DNA of 12,138 bases, taken from Actinomycetes bacterium. Lineage in GTDB: Bacteria; Actinomycetota; Actinomycetes; Propionibacteriales; Propionibacteriaceae. The stretch spans positions 1 to 12,138 of the forward strand of contig JAEYUH010000269.1 of assembly GCA_023432725.1 (NCBI GenBank). The letters run 5' to 3'. How positions within the stretch are numbered: position 1 is the stretch's first letter; each line of letters opens with the position of its first letter. Positions 1-8,013 of the stretch are shown here, one piece after another. Made by a program: the position numbers and the translations under genes. Below the pieces are notes generated by a model. That model searched no databases and had not been told where the DNA came from. It saw nothing but the letters and a program-made list of their open reading frames with translations.

Positions 1-328
1 GGTACCGGGCCACGAGGGCGGCGTGGTCGGCGATGCCGAGGTCGCGGTCGGGCCGCGGGGAGCGTCCGTAGCCGGCCAGGTCGAGCAGATGGACGTCGCC
101 ATGGTTGGCCAGCGCCACCGCCGTCGGCCCGTAGGAGCGGGCGGATACCCCGATCCCGTGGATCAGGACGAAGTCGGGGGTGGTCTTCCTCGCCACCCGG
201 CACGGGAAGCGGTAGGACACCAGCGAGGCGTCGCCGAACCCGGTGCGGCTGGTGTGGTACTCGACGTCCTGGACCCGCCGGGTCCGGTAGCTGGCCTCGT
301 CCCGCGAGCGGTGGCGCCCCGATGGCAT
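1..328 (-). CDS. Alpha/beta hydrolase, N-terminal part (gene runs off left edge)
   Basis: The first 109 residues of an alpha/beta-fold hydrolase are present; the rest lies beyond base 1. Seen: a strand followed by an oxyanion-hole motif, FVLIHGIG (residues 53-60), then SARSYGP, then a second strand ending in LLDLAGYGRSPRP (81-93). This is the usual order of strand beta3, the HG turn and the next strand with its D-x-x-G-x-G-x-S element. The nucleophile elbow (G-x-S-x-G) would come a few dozen residues later and is not in the window, so substrate and reaction cannot be given. There is no signal peptide, so a cytoplasmic enzyme is likely. ATG at 326-328 is chosen because a TAnnnT box sits 6 nt upstream, which suggests a leaderless transcript; no Shine-Dalgarno sequence is visible. 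It lies downstream of the ABC importer on the same strand, separated by a hairpin. Confidence 0.8.
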   Translation of the reverse strand, partial: MPSGRHRSRDEASYRTRRVQDVEYHTSRTGFGDASLVSYRFPCRVARKTTPDFVLIHGIGVSARSYGPTAVALANHGDVHLLDLAGYGRSPRPDRDLGIADHAALVARY

Positions 329-334
329 GCCTGC

Positions 335-340
335 AGCGTA
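335..340 (-). promoter_or_regulatory. Putative -10 box for a leaderless hydrolase transcript
   Basis: On the minus strand the hexamer TACGCT (TAnnnT) lies 6 nt before the hydrolase ATG. This is the spacing seen in actinobacterial leaderless transcripts, where transcription begins at or beside the start codon. A loose -35 candidate, TCTTGT, lies 17 nt further upstream. There is no ribosome-binding site in the gap. The call rests on short motifs only. Confidence 0.4.
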
Positions 341-409
341 GCCACCGGGCGGGAACCACAAGACGAGCACCAGCCTCGACCGCGACCGCGACGGGGTCGC
401 CTGCGAGAA

Positions 410-447
410 GCGCTGACCCCACTCAGCCTGTCGACCGGGGTCAGCGC
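410..447 (-). terminator. Hairpin terminator candidate after the ABC importer
   Basis: A perfect 11-bp inverted repeat, GCGCTGACCCC (410-420) and GGGGTCAGCGC (437-447), encloses a 16-nt loop. On the minus strand it lies about 57 nt beyond the ATPase stop codon and is followed by TTCTCGC, a weak pyrimidine tail. It probably ends the importer transcript before the hydrolase gene. A third copy of the 11-mer at 500-510 overlaps the ATPase stop codon itself. Confidence 0.55.
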
Positions 448-503
448 AGGCAGGGCGGCGAAGTGACCACCGGTGATGCGGGAACCCGAGTGCGCGGACG
501 GGG

Positions 504-1241
504 TCAGCGCAGCACCCGGCTGAGGAACTCCCGGGTCCTGGGGTCCTGCGGGTCGTCCAGCACCTGGTCCGGTGGCCCCTGCTCCCAGACCAGCCCGTCG
601 CACAGGAAGACCACGCGGTCGGCGACCCGGCGGGCGAACCCGATCTCGTGGGTGGCCATCAGGATGGTCGACCCGGCGACCTTGAGCTCGGCGACCAGGT
701 CGAGCACCTCCCCCACCAGCTGGGGGTCGAGCGCCGAGGTGATCTCGTCGAGCAGCAACAGGTCGGGGTCGGTGGCCACCGCCCTGGCGATCGCCACCCG
801 CTGCTGCTGACCGCCGGAGAGCCGGTCCGGGTAGGCCCCGGACTGGCTGGCCAGGCCGATCCGCTCCAGCAGCGCCATCCCGCGCCGCTCGCTGTCCTCC
901 CTGGCCACCCGGTGCACCTTGCGGAGCGCCAGCGTGACGTTGTCCAGCACTGTCAGGTGCGGGAACAGGTTGTAGTGCTGGAAGACCACGCCGATCCGGG
1001 CGCGCACGGCGTCGGCGTCGACCCGCGGATCGGAGATGTCCCGGCCGGCCAGCAGGATCTGTCCGTCGTCGATCTGTTCCAGCAGGTTGACGGTCTTGAG
1101 CAGGGTCGACTTCCCCGACCCGCTGGCGCCGATCAGCGCCACCACCTCGTGCCGGGCGAGGTCGAGGTCGATCCCGCGCAGCACCCGGTTGGCGCCGAAG
1201 GACTTCCTGATCCCCCGCAACTGCAGGACGGGCTCGCTCAT
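504..1241 (-). CDS. Polar amino-acid ABC transporter ATP-binding protein (GlnQ/HisP type)
   Basis: The 245-aa cytoplasmic ATPase powers the importer encoded just upstream. All nucleotide-binding motifs are intact: Walker A GASGSGKST (38-46), Q-loop with FQHYNLF (87-93), signature LSGGQQQR (141-148), Walker B LLLLDE (161-166) and the switch histidine in ATHEIGF (H198). The length and the phrases RIGVVFQHYNLFPHLTVLDN and DEITSALDPQLVGEVL are typical of the polar amino-acid uptake (PAAT) subfamily. The ATG overlaps the permease stop codon in the four bases ATGA, so translation of the two is probably coupled. The substrate cannot be told from the ATPase. Family assignment is secure; the exact amino acid is unknown. 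Confidence 0.95.
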   Translation of the reverse strand: MSEPVLQLRGIRKSFGANRVLRGIDLDLARHEVVALIGASGSGKSTLLKTVNLLEQIDDGQILLAGRDISDPRVDADAVRARIGVVFQHYNLFPHLTVLDNVTLALRKVHRVAREDSERRGMALLERIGLASQSGAYPDRLSGGQQQRVAIARAVATDPDLLLLDEITSALDPQLVGEVLDLVAELKVAGSTILMATHEIGFARRVADRVVFLCDGLVWEQGPPDQVLDDPQDPRTREFLSRVLR

Positions 1242-2107
1242 ACCAGCCCGCCGATCTGCTCACGCCGCTGCTGGCGGGCGGTGAGCCAGTCCGTGAGCCG
1301 GATGAACGGCCAACTGAAGGCGACGAACAGCAGGCCCGCCACGACGTACGGCGTGTAGTTGTAGCTCTGCGCGACCTGGATCTGGGCGGCCCGGACGGCG
1401 TCCACCGCTCCCAGCACCGAGATGAGGCCGACGTCCTTCTGCATCGAGACGAAGTCGTTCATCAGCGCCGGGGTCACCTTGCGGACGGCCTGCGGCAGCA
1501 CCACCAGCCGCAGGCTGGAGTAGTGGCTGAGCCCCAGTGAGCGGGCGGCCAGCCGCTGGGACGGGTGCACCGCCTCGATGCCCGCCCGCAGCACCTCGGC
1601 GACGTAGGACGAGTAGGTGAGCACCAGGGCGATGGTGCCGAGCAGGGTGACCGGGATGATCCGGTCGGAGAAGCCGAGGGCCGGGATCCCGAACCCGATC
1701 AGGTACAGCACGATCAGGAACGGCATCCCGCGGAACAGGTCGGTGTAGGCGGCTGCCAGCACGCGCAGCGGGAAGAAGACCGGGCCCTTCAGGCTGCGCA
1801 GCGCGGCGAGCACCACGGCCACCACCGCCACCCCGACCACGGCAACAGCGAGCACCCGCATGTTGAGCAGCAGCCCGTCGGCGACCTTCGGCAGTGCCTG
1901 CCAGAAGTAGTCGGGGTGGAAGAAGGTCTCCCTGGTGACCTGCCAACCGGGTGAGTTCAGCAGGACGACGGCGATCACCACGGCGAAGACGATCGTGGAC
2001 AGCAGGCTGAGGCCGATCGACCGTGCCGTCTGCCGGCGGCGGAAGGCCCGCCTGCCGAGTTCCAGCTCGCTGACCGGCTCCGGGGCGTCAGCAGGATCCT
2101 GGGCCAC
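1238..2107 (-). CDS. Polar amino-acid ABC transporter permease (HisM/GlnP type)
   Basis: A 289-aa inner-membrane protein. A cytoplasmic N-terminus rich in charge (1-30) is followed by about five or six hydrophobic segments (around 31-51, 83-103, 115-142, 150-170, 225-240, 252-272). The EAA coupling loop, which contacts the ATPase, is at about 171-205 (EVLRAGIEAVHPSQ, then AARSLG, then a conserved LPQA). The segment YSSYVAEVLRAGIEA is typical of the His/Glu/Gln/Arg permease family. Only one permease gene is present, so the transporter is presumably a homodimer of this protein. The start is GTG at 2105-2107; upstream in the same frame lies the stop codon of the binding protein only two codons away, so no longer start is possible. 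No clear Shine-Dalgarno sequence is visible, consistent with translation re-starting after the binding protein. Confidence 0.93.
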   Translation of the reverse strand: MAQDPADAPEPVSELELGRRAFRRRQTARSIGLSLLSTIVFAVVIAVVLLNSPGWQVTRETFFHPDYFWQALPKVADGLLLNMRVLAVAVVGVAVVAVVLAALRSLKGPVFFPLRVLAAAYTDLFRGMPFLIVLYLIGFGIPALGFSDRIIPVTLLGTIALVLTYSSYVAEVLRAGIEAVHPSQRLAARSLGLSHYSSLRLVVLPQAVRKVTPALMNDFVSMQKDVGLISVLGAVDAVRAAQIQVAQSYNYTPYVVAGLLFVAFSWPFIRLTDWLTARQQRREQIGGLV

Positions 2108-2113
2108 CGGGGG

Positions 2114-2992
2114 TCACTGCAACACGGGAACGGAGATCGACTCCGACAGCCACTCCTGCTCCAGCTCGGCGAGCGTCCCGTCCGCAGTCAGCGCGTCGAC
2201 CGCAGCCGACACGTGCGCGGTGAGCTCGGAGCCCTTCGGCAGGACGAACCCGAACTGGTCGCCGCCGGAGGCGTCGGCCAGCTGACCGACGATGACGCCG
2301 TCCTCGATCTCGACCGCCGCCAGGTACAACGCCGTCGGCAGGTCGACGATGATCGCCTCCACCTGGCGATTCTTCAGCGCCTGCGCGGTGTCCTCGTTGG
2401 TATTGAAGACGCTGGGCTCCACGGTGGGCGCGATCTGGTCGGTCAGTGCCCGCAGGCTCGTGGTGCCGACCATCGCGCCGATCTTGCCGTCCTTGAGGTC
2501 GGCGATGCTGGTCGCGGCCGCGAGCGGGGACGACTTCGTGGTCAGCACCGCCTGCGCGGTCGTGTAGTACGGGCTGGAGAAGTCGACGGCCTGCTTGCGC
2601 TCCTCGGTGATCGAGAACTGCTGCAGGTTGACGTCCCAGGCCTTCGGGCCGGGCGCGATCGCCTCGTCGAAGGTGGTGCGCACCCAGGTGACCTCCGCGG
2701 CGGCGAAGCCGAGCTGCTCGGCAACCGCGTAGGCGACCGCGGCTTCGAATCCCTCGCCGCTGGACGGGTCGTCGTTCTCCACCCAGGGAGAGTAGGCCGG
2801 GCCGCCGGTGCCGATGGTGAGCGTCCCGGGGGTCACCGTGAGCGTCTTGACGTCCACCTCGGCGGACGGGGTCGCGGCGGGGCTGGTCGGTGCCGCGGAC
2901 GTGGCGGCAGGGGCGCCCGCACAGCCGGCCAGCGCGAAGGCGAGGGCCGCGGTTGCGGCGACGGCGGCGACGCGGGTTACGGGCCGGGTCAT
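2114..2992 (-). CDS. Amino-acid ABC transporter substrate-binding lipoprotein (SBP_bac_3 family)
   Basis: A 292-aa extracytoplasmic lipoprotein that captures the substrate for the importer. The signal peptide (1-23) ends in a lipobox LAGC with the lipidated Cys at 24. A flexible Ala/Ser/Thr/Pro linker (25-46) follows, then a family 3 solute-binding domain (about 48-285). Diagnostic segments are SITEERKQAVDFSSPYY (127-143), GAMVGTTS (172-179) and VDLPTALYLA (216-225); the arginine at 132 and aspartate at 218 fall where this family usually contacts the ligand's alpha-carboxyl and alpha-amino groups. The ATG at 2990-2992 is chosen because AAAGGA lies 6 nt before it and it gives a proper signal peptide; the frame stays open upstream, but that stretch looks non-coding. 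It is first in the operon. The substrate is a polar amino acid or a derivative; the sequence does not show which. Confidence 0.94.
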   Translation of the reverse strand: MTRPVTRVAAVAATAALAFALAGCAGAPAATSAAPTSPAATPSAEVDVKTLTVTPGTLTIGTGGPAYSPWVENDDPSSGEGFEAAVAYAVAEQLGFAAAEVTWVRTTFDEAIAPGPKAWDVNLQQFSITEERKQAVDFSSPYYTTAQAVLTTKSSPLAAATSIADLKDGKIGAMVGTTSLRALTDQIAPTVEPSVFNTNEDTAQALKNRQVEAIIVDLPTALYLAAVEIEDGVIVGQLADASGGDQFGFVLPKGSELTAHVSAAVDALTADGTLAELEQEWLSESISVPVLQ

Positions 2993-3391
2993 GGTCGTCC
3001 TTTCGTGGGCCGGGGGCGCAGGGCGCCGATGGTGCAGCAAGGGTACGACCGGGCCCCGTCCACCGCCCGCCGCGCCCGGCAGCCGGTCAGCCGGCGGCGG
3101 CTCCTGGGCTCCGGACGACCGCCTGGAAGCCGCTTCGTCCCACCCGTCACACGACACGCCGACGACACGCCGGGCAGTCCCGAACTCACCGGAATTACGG
3201 GGGAAAGGGTCTTGCGCACCGTGGCCTGGTGCCACTAGAAATGGCGCACCGGATCGCTTCGGCGGTCTGGAGCCGAGAGAAGGATGTCGGGCTTGCCGGT
3301 GGATTTCGGTCCAGCGGAGCCGGCCGGTGATGCGGTCGGTGGCTTCGGAGGTCGCTCGCGGCGAGATGCGACTCATCGCGTCGTGTCGACA
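2993..3391. other. Gene-free stretch upstream of the importer operon
   Basis: About 400 bases with no convincing gene on either strand. Open frames exist, but their translations are Arg/Gly/Pro-rich shadows with no domain and no good start. No tRNA or recognised riboswitch was found by eye. It must hold the importer promoter; the only -10-like box near the gene is described separately. A small inverted repeat, GTGGC-ACCAG-GCCAC (minus strand), lies around 3221-3235. The length suggests regulation that I cannot read. Confidence 0.5.
3041..3046 (-). promoter_or_regulatory. Possible -10 box of the amino-acid importer operon
   Basis: Minus-strand TACCCT fits TAnnnT and lies about 50 nt before the binding-protein ATG, which would leave a leader of some 40 nt ending in AAAGGA. 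No -35 hexamer resembling TTGAC is found at 16-18 nt, so this is a weak call. Confidence 0.3.
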
Positions 3392-3424
3392 GGGGCCCCG
3401 GGAACTCATACTTCCCGGGGCCCC
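3392..3424. terminator. Strong 13-bp GC-rich hairpin at the 3' end of clpB
   Basis: GGGGCCCCGGGAA (3392-3404) pairs perfectly with TTCCCGGGGCCCC (3412-3424) around a 7-nt loop. It begins 21 nt beyond the clpB stop codon, so it can end the clpB transcript. The T-run, however, is on the plus strand (GCCTTTT, 3425-3431). In the clpB direction the stem is preceded by AAAAGGC and followed by TGTCGACA, with no U-tract. It may work in both directions, or mainly block transcription that would run antisense into clpB. Confidence 0.75.
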
Positions 3425-3445
3425 GCCTTTTCGCCTGTGCGCGGG

Positions 3446-6040
<2,595 letters not shown>

Positions 6041-6067
6041 TCCTTCGCGTCTCTCCTAGTCAATGGC

Positions 6068-6087
6068 GGTTCCAGCAGGATGGAACC
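6068..6087 (-). promoter_or_regulatory. Small hairpin in the clpB leader
   Basis: On the minus strand GGTTCCA-TCCTGC-TGGAACC forms a perfect 7-bp stem with a 6-nt loop in the predicted clpB 5' leader, about 10 nt before the AGGAGAG at 6051-6057. Four loop bases, UCCU, are complementary to AGGA of that ribosome-binding site. It could be an RNA element acting on translation or a second protein operator; the sequence does not decide. Confidence 0.45.
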
Positions 6088-6089
6088 AA

Positions 6090-6112
6090 AGTTGAGTTCA
6101 CCAGACTCAACT
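6090..6112. promoter_or_regulatory. HAIR operator (HspR-associated inverted repeat) for clpB
   Basis: AGTTGAGT (6090-6097), seven bases, ACTCAACT (6105-6112): a perfect 8-bp inverted repeat. The known actinobacterial HAIR consensus is CTTGAGT-N7-ACTCAAG; only the outermost base of each 7-bp arm differs here, symmetrically. It lies 50 nt upstream of clpB, and hspR itself is at the right end of the window. HspR, with DnaK as co-repressor in studied species, should repress clpB here until heat shock. Confidence 0.9.
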
Positions 6113-6134
6113 ACTGTAGCGCGGGGGCTATTCC
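6109..6134 (-). promoter_or_regulatory. SigR/SigH-type promoter of clpB overlapping HAIR
   Basis: On the minus strand GGAAT (6130-6134) is followed after exactly 18 nt by GTT (6109-6111). This matches the consensus of the actinobacterial thiol-stress sigma factors SigR (Streptomyces) and SigH (mycobacteria), GGAAT-N18/19-GTT. The GTT is the first three unit bases of the HAIR arm, so repressor and polymerase would compete. A housekeeping-like -10, TACAGT (6113-6118), sits inside the spacer. Transcription would start near 6103, giving a leader of about 60 nt. Confidence 0.65.
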
Positions 6135-6184
6135 GCGGCCACGGACTCGGGGAGAAGTCAGGGTTCCGGCTGCGACACTGCCGG

Positions 6185-6217
6185 GGCCCGGTCGGACGGG
6201 CCGCGCTCGACGCGCGG
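6185..6217 (-). terminator. Weak terminator candidate after the GT87 gene
   Basis: Just past the glycosyltransferase stop (6222-6224) are two overlapping GC-rich inverted repeats: CCGCGC-TCGAC-GCGCGG (6201-6217) and GGCCCG-GTCGGA-CGGGCC (6185-6202). They share two bases, so they are alternatives. There is no T-run. They would separate the glycosyltransferase transcript from the clpB promoter. Confidence 0.3.
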
Positions 6218-6221
6218 GTGG

Positions 6222-7409
6222 TCAGCCGGCCGTCGCCGGGCCGGCCACGGCGGTGCCGTTGCGGGGCCTTCGCGCCGCGGGCAGCGCGAGGACGAGTAGC
6301 AGGACCCCCGCCACCACCCCGACGTTCACCACGACCTGCTGCCACAGCGGGTAGCTGAGCTCCACCTCGTCACCGCGCGGCAGCCACTTGAAGGGCGCCA
6401 CGACACCCCAGGCGACGTAGCCGAGGCCGAACCAGCGATACCAGCCCGGCAGGTTCCGCGACTGCCACAGCACGACACCCAACGGCACTATCCACACGTA
6501 GTGGTGGGACCACGAGATCGGCGAGGCGAGCAGGCTGGTGATACCCGCCAGGCAGATGGCCAGCCGCACCTGGCCCGCCTTGTGCACCACCACCGCGGCG
6601 ACCACCCCGAGCACGACGACCAGCGCGCTGGTCACCAGCCCGCCACGGCTCGCCTCGCCCAGCAGGCGGTTCCACACGCCGAGCACCGACTGGTTGGTGG
6701 CGTACACGATCCCGGAATTCAGGCCGGTGTCGCCGGCCAGCAGCTTGCCCCAGTAGTGGAGCGAGGCCGACGGCAACAGCAGGAAGCCGACCCCGGTCGC
6801 CGCGACGAAGGCGGCGAAGGCGACCAGGCCCGGCTTGCGGCGTCCGGCGAAGAAGTTGTAGGCCGCCACCACGGCAGGGGTGAGCTTGACCGCCGTCGCG
6901 ACCCCGGTCAGCCAGCCCTCGGGGGCGATCCGGCGGCGCAGGACCCGCGGCCCCGGCATCGAGTCGAGGACGGCGGCCGCCACCAGGAAGATCGCCAGCT
7001 GGCCGAAGCCCAGGGTCTCCGCCACCGGCTCGACGAACAGGACGCAGACAGTGGTCGCCAGGCTGAGCCGCCAGCCCGCCAGCCCCACCCGGTGCAGGAC
7101 GGCCGCGAGCGCGGCCACCGACAGCGCGAGCCAGACCACCGCGGCAACCTCGAAGGGCACGAGCGCGAACGGGACGGTGAACAGCGCGGCGAAGGCCGGA
7201 TAGATCCAGGGCAGCCCCTCGGCGCTGAAGAAGTCCTGTCCGGCCAGCAGCAGGGTGCCGGTGCGGCGGTACACCTCGAGGTCGATCATGCCGGGCCGCC
7301 ACGGCCACAGCACCGAACCCGGGATCTGGGTTCCGGCGACGTAGAGCGCCGCCAGCAGCGGGGGCAACGCCAGCGCGACCCTCACCAGCCACACCCTCAG
7401 ACCGCGCAA
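6222..7409 (-). CDS. GT87-family membrane glycosyltransferase (polyprenyl-phosphate-mannose type)
   Basis: A 395-aa integral membrane protein with about ten hydrophobic segments, resembling the GT87/DUF2029 family (PimE, MptA and relatives), which move mannose or another sugar from a polyprenyl-phosphate donor on the outer face of the membrane. Family motifs in order: IDLEVYRRTG (42-51), whose Asp43 sits where the catalytic Asp of PimE lies; WIYPAF (68-73); GFGQLAIFL (134-142); AVKLTPAV (173-180); TNQSVLGVWNRL (238-249); and SPISWSHHYVW (296-306). The start is TTG at 7407-7409, chosen because GGGAGGGG lies just before it; the next start candidate, GTG at codon 6, is worse placed. It is divergent from the first repeat protein and shares an operator region with it. 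Acceptor unknown: lipomannan-like glycolipid, or the neighbouring Ser/Thr-rich proteins (inference). Confidence 0.82.
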   Translation of the reverse strand: MRGLRVWLVRVALALPPLLAALYVAGTQIPGSVLWPWRPGMIDLEVYRRTGTLLLAGQDFFSAEGLPWIYPAFAALFTVPFALVPFEVAAVVWLALSVAALAAVLHRVGLAGWRLSLATTVCVLFVEPVAETLGFGQLAIFLVAAAVLDSMPGPRVLRRRIAPEGWLTGVATAVKLTPAVVAAYNFFAGRRKPGLVAFAAFVAATGVGFLLLPSASLHYWGKLLAGDTGLNSGIVYATNQSVLGVWNRLLGEASRGGLVTSALVVVLGVVAAVVVHKAGQVRLAICLAGITSLLASPISWSHHYVWIVPLGVVLWQSRNLPGWYRWFGLGYVAWGVVAPFKWLPRGDEVELSYPLWQQVVVNVGVVAGVLLLVLALPAARRPRNGTAVAGPATAG

Positions 7410-7434
7410 CGCCCCTCCCTTCGAGCCTGGGACA

Positions 7435-7440
7435 GCCTAC
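7435..7440 (-). promoter_or_regulatory. Possible -10 box of the GT87 gene
   Basis: Minus-strand TAGGCT (TAnnnT) lies about 25 nt before the TTG start, leaving room for a short leader with GGGAGGGG. No good -35 is seen. The 7482-7495 palindrome lies 41 nt upstream. Confidence 0.35.
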
Positions 7441-7481
7441 CGGGCGCCCCGATCCGCCCCGGGGACGCCCCACAACGGTGG

Positions 7482-7495
7482 TGAGAGGACTCTCA
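7482..7495. promoter_or_regulatory. 14-bp palindromic operator, copy 1 (divergent intergenic region)
   Basis: TGAGAG-GA-CTCTCA, a perfect 6-bp inverted repeat with a 2-bp centre. The same 14 bases recur at 9225-9238 and 11815-11828. It lies between the GT87 gene (left) and the 146-aa repeat protein (right). The extension ATCG follows the right arm, facing the repeat protein; in all three copies this CATCG flank faces the presumed target. Inferred binding site of the response regulator encoded at 9681-10349. Confidence 0.75.
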
Positions 7496-7568
7496 TCGAG
7501 TTCTCCTTGGTGCTTCACCGGCGGGGGGTGTTATTGACCCGTACCCACTCCGCGAGAGGACACCAGAC

Positions 7569-8009
7569 ATGAAGATCACCCGCTCCACCGCCGCCTGGGC
7601 AGTCACCGGCGCCATCGGCCTCACCGTCGTCGGCGGTCTCACCGCCGCCTGGGCCGAGCCGCAGCTCCCCGTCCCGGCCGCCACCGCCTCGGCGTCCCCC
7701 ACCGCCAGCGCATCGCCGGCCGCGACCGAGGCCGCCACCCCTTCGGCCACCCCGTCGGCCAGCCCCACGCTGACCGCGAACACCGCCCCGACGGCGAACA
7801 CCGCCAACACCGCGAACACGGCGAACAGCCCGCGCTCCACGGTGAGCCCGCTGACCCCCAACACCCCGAACTCTCCGGTGTCGGCCAAGTCGCCGGTCTC
7901 CCCGAAGTCCCCGGTGTCGGCCACGTCCCCGGTCTCCGCCAAGTCGCCGGCTTCCCCGAAGTCCCCGGCGAGCCCCCGTAGCGCCCGCAGCGCCGCTTCG
8001 GGAGACTGA
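7569..8009 (+). CDS. Exported Ser/Thr/Pro/Ala tripeptide-repeat protein (146 aa)
   Basis: A secreted low-complexity protein of unknown function. Residues 1-29 form a signal peptide with an AWA cleavage site (27-29). Residues 39-68 are mostly alternating [Ser/Thr]-[Ala/Pro]. From residue 69 to the end (146) the chain is 26 consecutive triplets, each beginning with Ser or Thr, usually followed by Pro or Ala: TAN repeats first, then SPx. There are no cysteines or aromatic residues after the signal peptide, no sorting signal, and no further membrane segment. Such a chain should be extended (polyproline II-like) with every third residue hydroxylated, hence a good candidate for O-glycosylation. ATG at 7569 follows AGAGGA by 8 nt. 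It is a paralogue of the 9303-9671 product (shared AWAV[ST]G in the signal peptide and a shared SPASPRSA-x-SA end). The phosphotransferase gene begins 4 nt after its stop. Confidence 0.85.
   Translation: MKITRSTAAWAVTGAIGLTVVGGLTAAWAEPQLPVPAATASASPTASASPAATEAATPSATPSASPTLTANTAPTANTANTANTANSPRSTVSPLTPNTPNSPVSAKSPVSPKSPVSATSPVSAKSPASPKSPASPRSARSAASGD
7773..8006 (+). repeat. Region coding for 26 in-phase [S/T]-[P/A]-X triplets
   Basis: A 9-bp periodicity (three codons) runs from codon 69 to the last codon. All 26 triplets start with a Ser or Thr codon and most second positions are Pro or Ala. Codons differ between copies, so the pattern is kept at protein level and not just by recent DNA duplication. 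Within it, 7872-7979 shows a longer unit, listed separately. Confidence 0.85.
7872..7979 (+). repeat. Six tandem 18-bp units coding SP[V/A]S[A/P][K/T/R]
   Basis: Six units of 18 bp in a row encode SPVSAK, SPVSPK, SPVSAT, SPVSAK, SPASPK and SPASPR. DNA similarity between units is high (for example TCGCCGGTCTCCCCGAAG and TCCCCGGTCTCCGCCAAG), so this part probably expanded by slippage or unequal crossing-over and could vary in number between strains. It is coding sequence, not a CRISPR array: there are no spacers. Confidence 0.85.
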
Positions 8010-8013
8010 CCTG

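Noticed and set aside
163..1263. 366-codon minus-strand frame overlapping the ABC ATPase
   Set aside because: Arg/Gly/Ala-rich out-of-frame shadow of the ATPase and hydrolase genes, without any motif.
3150..3230. Minus-strand text resembling a cobalamin riboswitch core (TTCCGGTGAGTTCGGGACTG)
   Set aside because: The short likeness is not accompanied by a convincing B12-box or the other conserved blocks, and the downstream genes import amino acids. A covariance-model search could test it, but by eye it is not supported.
2993..3409. Upstream in-frame extension of the binding protein to 431 aa
   Set aside because: The extension is Arg/Pro/Ser-rich, hides the signal peptide inside the protein, and starts within the clpB hairpin. 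ATG at 2992 has a good Shine-Dalgarno sequence and a proper lipoprotein signal.
7493..7942. 149-codon minus-strand frame opposite the first repeat protein, with regular Thr-Gly-Asp repeats
   Set aside because: Its repeats are the reverse complement of the real triplet codons. The plus frame has a signal peptide, a ribosome-binding site and a paralogue, and this frame has none of them.
7872..7979. Regular tandem repeat as a possible CRISPR array
   Set aside because: The units adjoin without spacers, are only 18 bp and keep a reading frame; no cas genes are present.
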